Origin: DATBWZ01 sp036514535
GTDB taxonomy: Bacteria > JAMCPX01 > DATBWZ01
NCBI GenBank assembly: GCA_036514535.1
Contig: DATBWZ010000102.1
Location: 1 to 7,604, forward strand
DNA: 7,604 bases
Reading direction: 5' to 3'
The notes under the pieces were generated by a model. The model saw only the letters and a program-made list of their open reading frames with translations, searched no databases and had not been told where the DNA came from. The translations under genes and the position numbers were made by a program. The first letter of the stretch is position 1; each line of letters opens with the position of its first letter. Below, piece after piece: positions 1 through 5,876 of the stretch.

Positions 1-1506
1 TTGTGCCGACTTGATCAGTGTATCAATTTCGGCAGTGGATGCGGCGGTTCTTTCAGCGAGATTCCTAATTTCACCCGCGACAACATGAAACCCTTTTCCA
101 TGTTCTCCGGCCTGTGAGGCTATTATAGCGGCGTTAAGCGCCAGCAGGTTGGTTTGTTCTGCTATGCCGTTTATAACATTAAGAATATCTCCTATCTGCC
201 TTGAGCGGACGACAAGAAGATCAATTATACTATGGGTCTCTTCCATGGATGTTCTTATACTATTTATCCCATTCGCTGTCTGCGATGTAACATTCTTTCC
301 TTCCTCTGCATTTGAATTGGCTCTTTCCGCGAGGCCAGCAGCATCTTCAATATACCGATTAACCTCTTTGTATCCTCTGGTAATCAAAAGGATAGATGAA
401 TTCATGTTTTCCGTGTCTTTTGACAGAACCGGGGAATGATCCGCAACCTCCCGTATAGATGAATTTATTTCCTCCACAGCGCTTGATATGCTGTTCAACG
501 CTTCTGCAAGTTCCTTCATGCTGCCATCTACATTTTGGATAGCGGCGCCGATATTGTTTATAGATAATGATGTTTCGTTGGCCATAGTATTCAGGCTTTC
601 GCTTCGCGAGGAAAGCTCCTTTGCCTGTTTTACAAAAATCTCAAGGGACTTGATAGTATCAATCAGCAGGCGGTTCTGAATATCTACATCGCGCTTAACA
701 TGTTCATATTTGGAGGAGATATTCTCGCTTATGCTTGTTATGTCGGATGAAAGCCCCTTGACTCTGAAGATCATATCCTTTAATTTTCTGACAGTAGAAT
801 TATAAGCGTCAATAAACTTGTTTATTTCATCCCCGGTTTTAATTTTTGCATCATGGGATAGATCTCCGCTCTCCACTTGCTGTGTATGTGCAATCATTTT
901 ACTAATAGGAGCAATCACAATTCTGTGTATGTAAATTATGGCAGCGCCTGTTATTAAAAATATATATATCCCGAGAAGTAATACCTGCATTGAAATTGCC
1001 GAAAAAATTTTTTCTTTGATTAAACGCTGTGGCATTCCTGCAAGAAAGTAAGCCCTCGGTTTACTATCGGAATGGAGTACTGGTATGACCGTATAAAAGA
1101 TGTCTTCTATTTGGATAACCTCGGCCGAATTAACAAGATTGCCTATTTTCTTTATATCCTCCTCCATCATCTTATGCCCTATCTGGGAAGATATGTTATG
1201 GGCGGCAATCTTTCCGTTCGGCTGAATAAGCATTAATTCAGTATAAATATCGGAACCATCAGCTATACTCTGGAGGTCAGCGGTAGCCGTCGAAAGCATT
1301 GACGGATGGAACTCTGTTGTTGAAATCTGTTCCTCAAGTTTTTTTATTGTTATATTAGACAGGGACTTAGATGCACTTTTAAAGTTGTCCAAGTAGGCTT
1401 TTTTAAGATCAACATAGGATAAAATCATGTTTATGACTAAGAAGATGCCGGCAACTATTATGCCCGGAATCAGCAGTTTCCATTTCAGTGGTAATTTTAT
1501 TTCCAT
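1..1506 (-). CDS. Methyl-accepting chemotaxis protein (3' end beyond the window)
   Basis: A transmembrane chemoreceptor that would sense an extracytoplasmic signal and control a CheA/CheW kinase array. The frame is open from an ATG at 1506 to the window edge, giving 502 residues, so the C-terminal tail is missing. Seen: TM1 about residues 11-30; a sensor region about 32-170 with a Cache/PAS-like stretch (LMLIQPNGKIAAHN, then IGHKM); TM2 about 173-194; a HAMP domain about 194-246 with its conserved Pro and the GDL...GDEI pattern; a long helical signalling region; and the hairpin tip EQTNLLALNAAI at 450-461 followed by VVAGEIRNLAERT. The start is fixed by AAGGAG 4 nt upstream, inside the end of coaE. 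Oddity: in the conserved NAAxEAARAGE segment the Glu is Ile462 and the Arg is Gln465. The Cache assignment is inference. The receptor class is well supported. No che genes are visible nearby. Confidence 0.95.
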   Translation of the reverse strand, partial: MEIKLPLKWKLLIPGIIVAGIFLVINMILSYVDLKKAYLDNFKSASKSLSNITIKKLEEQISTTEFHPSMLSTATADLQSIADGSDIYTELMLIQPNGKIAAHNISSQIGHKMMEEDIKKIGNLVNSAEVIQIEDIFYTVIPVLHSDSKPRAYFLAGMPQRLIKEKIFSAISMQVLLLGIYIFLITGAAIIYIHRIVIAPISKMIAHTQQVESGDLSHDAKIKTGDEINKFIDAYNSTVRKLKDMIFRVKGLSSDITSISENISSKYEHVKRDVDIQNRLLIDTIKSLEIFVKQAKELSSRSESLNTMANETSLSINNIGAAIQNVDGSMKELAEALNSISSAVEEINSSIREVADHSPVLSKDTENMNSSILLITRGYKEVNRYIEDAAGLAERANSNAEEGKNVTSQTANGINSIRTSMEETHSIIDLLVVRSRQIGDILNVINGIAEQTNLLALNAAIIASQAGEHGKGFHVVAGEIRNLAERTAASTAEIDTLIKSAQ

Positions 1507-2105
1507 TCTGCTCCTTTCAAAATTTTCTCCCATATTATTCTAACCTGATTTTTTGTATTATTCAAATCTTTATTGTTATCAATCACAAAGTCGGAAAGTT
1601 TTTTCTTTTCTTCAAGCAGCATTTGGGAGTCAATCATGCTGTTTGCAATCCCTTCTGAAATTTTATCCCTTTCAATTAATCGCGTTATCCTTGTCTTTTT
1701 GTCTGCATAGACCAGCACCACCGGACTGATCCAGGCCTGCATCCCAGCCTCAAAAAAAAGGGGTATGTCAAGCACCAGGTATACGGTGCCTTTCTCCCTT
1801 TCTTTTTCTATTGCTTTATTAAGCATCGCCGAGATAGTTGGATGGATTATTTCCTCAAGGATTTGTTTTTTTTCTTTGTTGGTAAATATGATTTCTCTAA
1901 TATTTTTTCTGTTTAAATTGCCGTTTTCTTCCAGAATCTCTTTTCCGAAAACCTTGACTATTTTGTTGTAGGCATCCTGTCCGGGCTCAACCGCTTTTCT
2001 TGCCAGATCATCTGCGTCTATCACTTCGGCTCCCAGTTCCTTAAGCATATAAGCTACGGTTGTTTTGCCGCTTGCTAACCCGCCTGTCAATCCTATTATT
2101 TTCAT
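1497..2105 (-). CDS. coaE: Dephospho-CoA kinase
   Basis: This cytoplasmic enzyme catalyses the last step of coenzyme A synthesis: ATP phosphorylates the ribose 3'-hydroxyl of dephospho-CoA. The 202-residue length is normal for the family. Seen: P-loop GLTGGLASGKTT at residues 5-16; the DADDLAR motif near 30-36, which carries the catalytic Asp of the family; EEIIHP near 84-89; the DIPLFFEAG segment; a lid region with arginines around IERDKIS; and the C-terminal SQM...EEKKKLSDFVIDNN signature. The ATG at 2105 sits immediately before the P-loop strand, as usual for CoaE. A good sigma70-like promoter lies 20-50 nt upstream, but the roughly 14-nt leader lacks a clear Shine-Dalgarno. The end overlaps the chemoreceptor start by 10 nt (ATGGAAATAA), an unusual partnership for a housekeeping gene. 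Confidence 0.97.
   Translation of the reverse strand: MKIIGLTGGLASGKTTVAYMLKELGAEVIDADDLARKAVEPGQDAYNKIVKVFGKEILEENGNLNRKNIREIIFTNKEKKQILEEIIHPTISAMLNKAIEKEREKGTVYLVLDIPLFFEAGMQAWISPVVLVYADKKTRITRLIERDKISEGIANSMIDSQMLLEEKKKLSDFVIDNNKDLNNTKNQVRIIWEKILKGAEWK
1511..1516 (-). promoter_or_regulatory. Shine-Dalgarno for the chemoreceptor, inside coaE
   Basis: The minus strand reads AAGGAG, then 4 nt, then ATG. This strong site lies within the last codons of coaE. It decides the receptor start and indicates that coaE and the receptor are translated from one message. Confidence 0.75.
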
Positions 2106-2122
2106 GTTGTTTCGGAACTCTC

Positions 2123-2143
2123 AAAATATTAGACAAAATATTA
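2123..2143. repeat. Tandem 9-bp direct repeat within the coaE promoter
   Basis: AAAATATTA occurs at 2123-2131 and again at 2135-2143, a 12-bp period. Each copy contains the palindrome AATATT. The first copy includes the -10 hexamer of the coaE promoter and the second lies in its spacer. It could be an operator or simply AT-rich promoter DNA. The repeat itself is certain; a function is not. Confidence 0.45.
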
Positions 2144-2154
2144 AGAAATGTCAA
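2126..2154 (-). promoter_or_regulatory. Sigma70-type promoter of coaE and the chemoreceptor
   Basis: On the minus strand a perfect -35 hexamer TTGACA (2149-2154) is separated by 17 nt from TAATAT (2126-2131), which matches the -10 consensus at four of six positions. The predicted start is near 2119, about 14 nt before the coaE ATG. This is the best promoter match in the window. Confidence 0.7.
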
Positions 2155-2219
2155 GAACATCCAGTACAATAATCCATTTGATAAATTATAAGTAGTAGCG
2201 CTTGTTGGTGAAAATTGTG

Positions 2220-2225
2220 TATAAT
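2220..2225 (+). promoter_or_regulatory. Putative -10 box for the small basic ORF
   Basis: The plus strand has a perfect TATAAT, predicting a start near 2232 and a leader of about 13 nt before the ATG at 2245. No good -35 hexamer is found at 16-18 nt spacing. TTGTTG (2202-2207) is only 12 nt away. The promoter is therefore plausible but incomplete, and is divergent from that of coaE. Confidence 0.4.
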
Positions 2226-2244
2226 ATATCAGAGAGAGGCAAGA

Positions 2245-2343
2245 ATGGCAAAGGGAAGCGGAAGATTTAAAAACCTTCCGAAACTAATAATGCTCCGCAG
2301 GAAAAAGGATCGCCGTCAGTTCAGAAAGGGAAAGAAGAAGTAA
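2245..2343 (+). CDS. Very basic 32-residue protein, unrecognised, possibly ribosome-associated
   Basis: I do not recognise this gene. It runs ATG (2245) to TAA (2343) and encodes 32 residues, starting MAKGSGRFKNLPKLIM and ending RRQFRKGKKK. Nine Lys and six Arg against one Asp give an extreme positive charge. A short hydrophobic stretch (LPKLIML, residues 11-17) interrupts the basic runs. GAGAGG (2234-2239) lies 5 nt upstream of the ATG and a TATAAT box lies 20 nt further up, so expression is plausible. It is the only plus-strand gene here, divergent from coaE and convergent with the CoA-binding gene. The composition and the MAKG start recall small lineage-specific ribosomal proteins such as bTHX or mycobacterial bL37, but I see no true alignment to either. 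Alternatives are a nucleic-acid-binding peptide or a chance ORF. Its codon structure, signals and position in an otherwise empty gap favour a real gene. Confidence 0.6.
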   Translation: MAKGSGRFKNLPKLIMLRRKKDRRQFRKGKKK

Positions 2344-2420
2344 CCAGCGCCGAAGGAATTTATATCTGCCGCCGCAGTGAAATTACCTGACAGTATCCTG
2401 AGAATACCGGAGGGGCGTTG
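2344..2420. other. Convergent intergenic gap without a recognisable terminator
   Basis: This gap separates the ends of the small basic ORF and the CoA-binding gene, where a bidirectional terminator would be expected. I see no GC stem followed by a T run on either strand. The only structure noticed is an imperfect direct repeat, CCTGACAGTAT then CCTGAGAATAC, at about 2386-2407. Confidence 0.4.
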
Positions 2421-2816
2421 CTATTGTGCCAGTTTCCGGTGCTCTTTCAGCATGCACCTGTCCATAACAACGAGGAGTCCAGCGGATTCTGCTTTCTTTG
2501 CTGCATCTTCATTTATTATCTCCTCCTGCATCCAGACTGCCTTAGCGCGTATTCTTATTGCCTCATCAACAATCGGCGGCACATCCCCGCTTTTTCGGAA
2601 TATATCAACCACATCCACTTTTTCCGGAATGGCGGATAGAGCGGGATAGCATTTTTCTCCCAATATCTCTGTGACGTTTGGATTCACCGGGATTATTTTG
2701 TATCCCTGACGCTTCAGGTAATCTGCAACCCTGTAACTCGGCCTGTCTGCTTTTGGTGAAAGTCCGACTACAGCAATTGTCCTGAATTCTTTTAGAATTT
2801 TTGTTATCGTATCCAT
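2421..2816 (-). CDS. CoA-binding protein, YccU type
   Basis: A small cytoplasmic Rossmann-fold protein of the CoA_binding_2 family, the stand-alone relative of the CoA-binding domain of succinyl-CoA synthetases. The precise role of stand-alone members is not established. Seen: the nucleotide-binding turn VVGLSPKADRPSY at residues 16-28; GYKIIPVNP near 38-46, which continues into the family motif with ILGEKCYPAL; VDVVDIFR near 67-74; the KAVWMQ segment near 92-97; and the C-terminal VVMDRCMLKEH signature. The 131-residue length is typical. The ATG at 2816 is 7 nt after a predicted -10 box, so the message may be leaderless, and no Shine-Dalgarno is visible. It lies downstream of the reductase gene and is separated from coaE by the opposite-strand small ORF. 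The shared CoA theme may be coincidental. Confidence 0.92.
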   Translation of the reverse strand: MDTITKILKEFRTIAVVGLSPKADRPSYRVADYLKRQGYKIIPVNPNVTEILGEKCYPALSAIPEKVDVVDIFRKSGDVPPIVDEAIRIRAKAVWMQEEIINEDAAKKAESAGLLVVMDRCMLKEHRKLAQ

Positions 2817-2822
2817 AATTCT

Positions 2823-2852
2823 ATTTTAGCATAAAACAGGCCGAATGTTCAA
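2823..2852 (-). promoter_or_regulatory. Putative promoter giving a leaderless CoA-binding message
   Basis: On the minus strand TTGAAC (2847-2852) and TAAAAT (2823-2828) are 18 nt apart. The expected start point, 7 nt past the -10 box, is the A of the ATG at 2816. The -35 box lies just after the reductase stop codon and overlaps one arm of an inverted repeat. Confidence 0.45.
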
Positions 2853-2875
2853 GGCAATGGGCTAATTGCCTTGAA
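2848..2875. repeat. Perfect 11-bp inverted repeat holding the reductase stop codon in its loop
   Basis: TTCAAGGCAAT (2848-2858) and ATTGCCTTGAA (2865-2875) are exact inverse complements around a 6-nt loop. The loop contains the TAG stop of the reductase gene (2862-2864, minus strand). The minus-strand transcript continues into CATTCGGCC rather than a U run, so this is not a canonical intrinsic terminator. The plus strand side is T-rich (GGATTTCTTTAATTG), but only a 32-codon gene far upstream could use it. The fold is clear; its role as a terminator, RNA-processing site or protein site is open. Confidence 0.6.
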
Positions 2876-4016
2876 GGATTTCTTTAATTGTCTTTATCTT
2901 TAAAAGATTCAAGATTTCGGACCCATGCCAGTCAAACTTTACATGGTTTTGGAGATAATTTACAATCCCGTCAACCCTGGCAAGTTGTATTAACTGCTCG
3001 CGCTGTTCATTGTTCATATATCCGCAGATTTTTCTAACCATCAGCCCTGTCTTTATCTCCTTTCCTATGGATTGTTTCCACTCTTTTTCGTATTTTGATA
3101 AACGCCTGGCGCTGAAACTGGCCGTTTTGAAGGCATTGATTATAGTTTTGGCTGCCATTTCAGAGCAGAGCAAGCCAAAATAGATTCCTCCCCCTGTTGT
3201 AGTCTTTACCTGCCCGGCGGTCTCACCGACAGCGAGGACTCTTTCTGCGTATGTTTTTGAAACAAGATCCTGAGCTATTGGTTTAAACATCAATCCATCA
3301 GCGTTGTCCAGGCGCGAATATCTTTTCATCATTAAATCAAAGCCGTCTCTCGGATCGCCATCTGTCATAACCCCAGCGCGGGCAACGCCTTCACCGGCTG
3401 GGACAATCCATCCAAAGCCCGAGCTGGAGATATCCGTGCTGACAAAGATATTAACGTCTTCCTTATCTGTGGTTTTTACCAGTTTCTGTGCGGCGCTTAC
3501 AAAATGCTTCGGATAGCCTAACCCGGTTTTCTTTGAGAGTTCTGTCCTGACACCGGTAGCGATTACAATCATTTTTGCCATATAATAATTATTCATTTCG
3601 CGGGTTAGCGATTTAACCTCTGCGCTGTCAGCGGATATTGCCGCATCCATAACCTTTTCGCCTGTCCTTATTTCAACACCCTCAGCGAGAGCGAGCCCCA
3701 TAAGATGCCTGTCAAATTTCTTTCGGTCAATTACGAGCGCAAGGGTTTCAGGATGGGTGTAGATAAAGGGTATGCCGGAGTGGGAAATAACTTTAACCCG
3801 CTGTATCTTATTAATGATTGATTCTCTGGAGAGATTGAATCTCTGAAAGAGATCGCTGCTAACAACCCCGGTGCAAAGGATGTCATTGCCTACATGATCC
3901 TTCTCCTCAAGAACCAGGACATGAAGTCCTTCTTTTGCCAGCAGCCTTGCTGTGTTCAGTCCTGCAGGTCCAGCGCCAACAACAACAACATCATACACCT
4001 TAGTAAAATCAGCCAT
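2862..4016 (-). CDS. Geranylgeranyl reductase family FAD-dependent oxidoreductase
   Basis: A flavoprotein of the family that hydrogenates isoprenoid double bonds (archaeal digeranylgeranylglycerophospholipid reductase, plant and cyanobacterial ChlP, some menaquinone-tail reductases). Seen: the FAD dinucleotide-binding motif GAGPAG at residues 14-19, with the ribose-binding acidic residue E37 at the end of the second strand; Cys48 in LCTGVVS, matching the conserved Cys-Gly-Ser region of the family; GFGWIVPAGEG near 198-208, equivalent to the family's substrate-site YxWxFP segment; and the second FAD motif GETAGQVKTTTGGGIYFG near 262-279. The length of 384 residues is normal. GGAG 8 nt before the ATG supports the start. 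No other lipid or quinone genes are beside it, so the substrate cannot be deduced. Possible substrates are menaquinone side chain, polyprenyl carrier or another isoprenoid. Confidence 0.9.
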   Translation of the reverse strand: MADFTKVYDVVVVGAGPAGLNTARLLAKEGLHVLVLEEKDHVGNDILCTGVVSSDLFQRFNLSRESIINKIQRVKVISHSGIPFIYTHPETLALVIDRKKFDRHLMGLALAEGVEIRTGEKVMDAAISADSAEVKSLTREMNNYYMAKMIVIATGVRTELSKKTGLGYPKHFVSAAQKLVKTTDKEDVNIFVSTDISSSGFGWIVPAGEGVARAGVMTDGDPRDGFDLMMKRYSRLDNADGLMFKPIAQDLVSKTYAERVLAVGETAGQVKTTTGGGIYFGLLCSEMAAKTIINAFKTASFSARRLSKYEKEWKQSIGKEIKTGLMVRKICGYMNNEQREQLIQLARVDGIVNYLQNHVKFDWHGSEILNLLKIKTIKEILQGN

Positions 4017-4024
4017 TCAGAAAA

Positions 4025-4028
4025 CTCC
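4025..4028 (-). promoter_or_regulatory. Shine-Dalgarno of the reductase gene
   Basis: The minus strand has GGAG 8 nt before the ATG at 4016. It is one of the few clear ribosome-binding sites in the window and supports the chosen start. Confidence 0.65.
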
Positions 4029-4046
4029 GTCCAAAAGTTGATATTA

Positions 4047-4076
4047 ATTTTATCATATTAATGAGCGGAATGGAAA
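4047..4076 (-). promoter_or_regulatory. Possible promoter of the reductase gene
   Basis: On the minus strand TTTCCA (4071-4076) and TAAAAT (4047-4052) are 18 nt apart in the 85-nt gap between the phosphoglycosyl transferase and the reductase. The -35 box is only a partial match, so this is tentative. It would make the reductase independent of the polysaccharide cluster upstream. Confidence 0.35.
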
Positions 4077-4101
4077 GAGAAATGAAAATTTACTGATTAA
4101 C

Positions 4102-4722
4102 TCAAAATTTGCTTTTTCTTGACTCCCATTTACCCCTGAATGTGATCCAAAAGGAGAGAAAAATCAGTTTTAGGTCAAGGAGGAAGGATTGTTTTTTAAT
4201 ATACAGGAGATCGTATTTAAACTTATGCCGCCTCGGGACATCCCTGGGAGCATAAACCTGCGCTATACCGGTAAGCCCCGGAAGCACCTTAAGCCGCTTA
4301 TAATATCCGGGAATATTCTCCATAGGCACTGACTCGCCTGTTTTTTCTTCCACTTCAATCTCGCTTGGTCTTAAAGCCCTTGGTCCCACAAAGCTCATAT
4401 CGCCCTTCAGGATATTCACCAATTGCGGCAATTCATCCATTGCGGTTGAGCGCAGTATTCTACCGACGATTGTCGTCCTCGGATCATTCTCCGCCGCCTG
4501 CAATGGCCCTGTGTTCTTCTCGGCATCCTTTATCATAGAGCGGAACTTCATTGCCTTGAATATCCGGCCGTCTTTTCCTATTCTCTCCTGCGGGTAAAAC
4601 AGTGGAAAACCGTCCTCAAAGAGGATTGCTATTGAAATAATAAACCAGAGCGGGGAAGATATAATCAGCCCGATCATGGAAAATGCAAAATCAAATGGAC
4701 GCTTTAGGAAAAGCAATTTCAT
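4102..4722 (-). CDS. Small polyprenyl-phosphate phosphoglycosyl transferase (PglC type)
   Basis: A monotopic membrane enzyme that would transfer a sugar-1-phosphate from a nucleotide sugar to undecaprenyl phosphate, starting assembly of a polysaccharide or glycan on the inner membrane. Seen: a hydrophobic N-terminal segment, residues 10-35, containing Ser23-Pro24, the break that makes a re-entrant helix in PglC-type enzymes; an amphipathic basic stretch with KFRSM at 59-63; the catalytic Asp96-Glu97 dyad in MDELPQL; VGPR at 112-115; and LPGLTGIAQV near 150. At 206 residues it is the minimal catalytic form, lacking the N-terminal multi-span domain of WcaJ-like enzymes. An in-frame TGA shortly upstream leaves the ATG at 4722 as the obvious start, though no Shine-Dalgarno is visible. 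It follows the DUF1972 glycosyltransferase by 41 nt and is probably the last gene of that operon. Donor sugar unknown. Confidence 0.93.
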   Translation of the reverse strand: MKLLFLKRPFDFAFSMIGLIISSPLWFIISIAILFEDGFPLFYPQERIGKDGRIFKAMKFRSMIKDAEKNTGPLQAAENDPRTTIVGRILRSTAMDELPQLVNILKGDMSFVGPRALRPSEIEVEEKTGESVPMENIPGYYKRLKVLPGLTGIAQVYAPRDVPRRHKFKYDLLYIKKQSFLLDLKLIFLSFWITFRGKWESRKSKF

Positions 4723-4763
4723 AATTATCTGTATGCCTCAGACAATTGCCGGCGCAAATTTTA

Positions 4764-5876
4764 TTAAGAACCGGTTAATCTATTGATGATCTTGAGATAT
4801 CTTTCAGAGATAATGCTCCAGTTGTACTTTTCTTTTAGAATCTTTTTGTAGAATTCAGCCCTTTTTACTGAGATTCCATCGGCTGGATTTTTCTCTAAAA
4901 GATTTATTAAATCTTTCAGTTCCTCTTCGTTTTTAAAATAATATCCATAGGATTCCACTACCTCCCTGTTATACGGGACATCGTAGCACAGAATAAGATT
5001 CTCGCTTGCGATAGCTTCCAGCAGGGAAGGATTTGTCCCGCCGACGCTGTGCCCGTGGATGTGAGCAAAGGCGTATTTTCTTAACGCAAAAAGCTTTTCC
5101 CTGTCGTAAATCGGTCCTGTGAATATGACCCGTTTATCCGCCGAATGCTCCATGGTTTCCGGAGGAATCGTATCGCTTACGACCACCAGTTTTTTGTCGG
5201 TATCGGAATTCAATAACCCATTTATAATCATTGAAAAATTATTCTCCGGCACAAACCTGCCGACGGCAAGATAATAGGTTTTTTGAGAAAGATTAAATTC
5301 TTCTTTCAATTCTGTCCAGTTCTTTTCTGTAAAACTGCAATTCTCTGAACCGTATGGAATATATACAGACTCCTTTTGATATTCGGATGTTATATATTCG
5401 CCGATTGCTTTTGAATCCGCAATAATTACATCAGCGAATTTGACGCTGAAGAATTCCAGGGTTTTGAGTCCATAACTCAGTATTTTATTCCACCTTGATC
5501 TTGCCCATTCAATGCCATCAAAACTCAGGATAATTTTCTTGTTAAAGAGCCTGGGAAGCCATAACAGTGCGCCGCCGGTGGTGCTTATCCCTATTATTAT
5601 GTCGACCTTTTCCATAAAGGTTGCATGAAGCAGAGAAAGAGAACTTAGCAGCAATTTTTCAAGGGATGGAATTTTTAAAGTCGGTATGAAAACTCTTTTT
5701 ATGCCCCTGTGATTGAATGGTTCATTCTTTAAGTGGGACATACAATAGACCACTGTCTCAATATTGCTTTTGGATAATTCCATTGCTATTTTTTCTGCAA
5801 ATGTTTCGAACCCGCCGTACCGCCCCGGGATACCTCTTGAGCCGATAATTGCAAGTTTAGTCGGTTTTTCTGGCAT
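4764..5876 (-). CDS. DUF1972 / WchF-like glycosyltransferase
   Basis: A cytoplasmic-face glycosyltransferase of GT-B fold, probably adding an early sugar to the lipid-linked intermediate. Seen: IIGSRGIPGRYGGFETFAEK at residues 10-29, the hallmark of the DUF1972 N-terminal domain found in pneumococcal Cps2T/WchF rhamnosyltransferases; IGISTTGG near 95-102; a C-terminal donor domain with YLAVGRFVPENN; and the sequence HGHSVGGTNPSLLEAIA around 275-290. In that last motif the final Glu of the GT4 EX7E pattern is kept, but the first position is Gly. I believe this is usual in the subfamily. The 370-residue length is typical. The start overlaps the upstream GT4 gene by 20 nt, implying translational coupling. 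Rhamnose as donor is suggested only by the WchF relationship; no dTDP-rhamnose genes are in view. Confidence 0.9.
   Translation of the reverse strand: MPEKPTKLAIIGSRGIPGRYGGFETFAEKIAMELSKSNIETVVYCMSHLKNEPFNHRGIKRVFIPTLKIPSLEKLLLSSLSLLHATFMEKVDIIIGISTTGGALLWLPRLFNKKIILSFDGIEWARSRWNKILSYGLKTLEFFSVKFADVIIADSKAIGEYITSEYQKESVYIPYGSENCSFTEKNWTELKEEFNLSQKTYYLAVGRFVPENNFSMIINGLLNSDTDKKLVVVSDTIPPETMEHSADKRVIFTGPIYDREKLFALRKYAFAHIHGHSVGGTNPSLLEAIASENLILCYDVPYNREVVESYGYYFKNEEELKDLINLLEKNPADGISVKRAEFYKKILKEKYNWSIISERYLKIINRLTGS

Noticed and set aside
149..679. Plus-strand ORFs at 149-439 and 488-679
   Set aside because: Both lie antisense within the chemoreceptor, whose frame encodes unmistakable HAMP and hairpin motifs. 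Their translations show no domain features.
2377..2649. Overlapping plus-strand ORFs of 90 and 73 codons (2377-2649, 2418-2639)
   Set aside because: Almost all of their length is antisense to the CoA-binding gene, which carries clear family motifs. Their Cys/Ser-rich products look like shadow translation.
4740..4763. GC-rich patch TTGCCGGCGCAA between the two glycan genes as a terminator
   Set aside because: The stem is only about 4 bp with no T run, and the downstream gene belongs to the same cluster.
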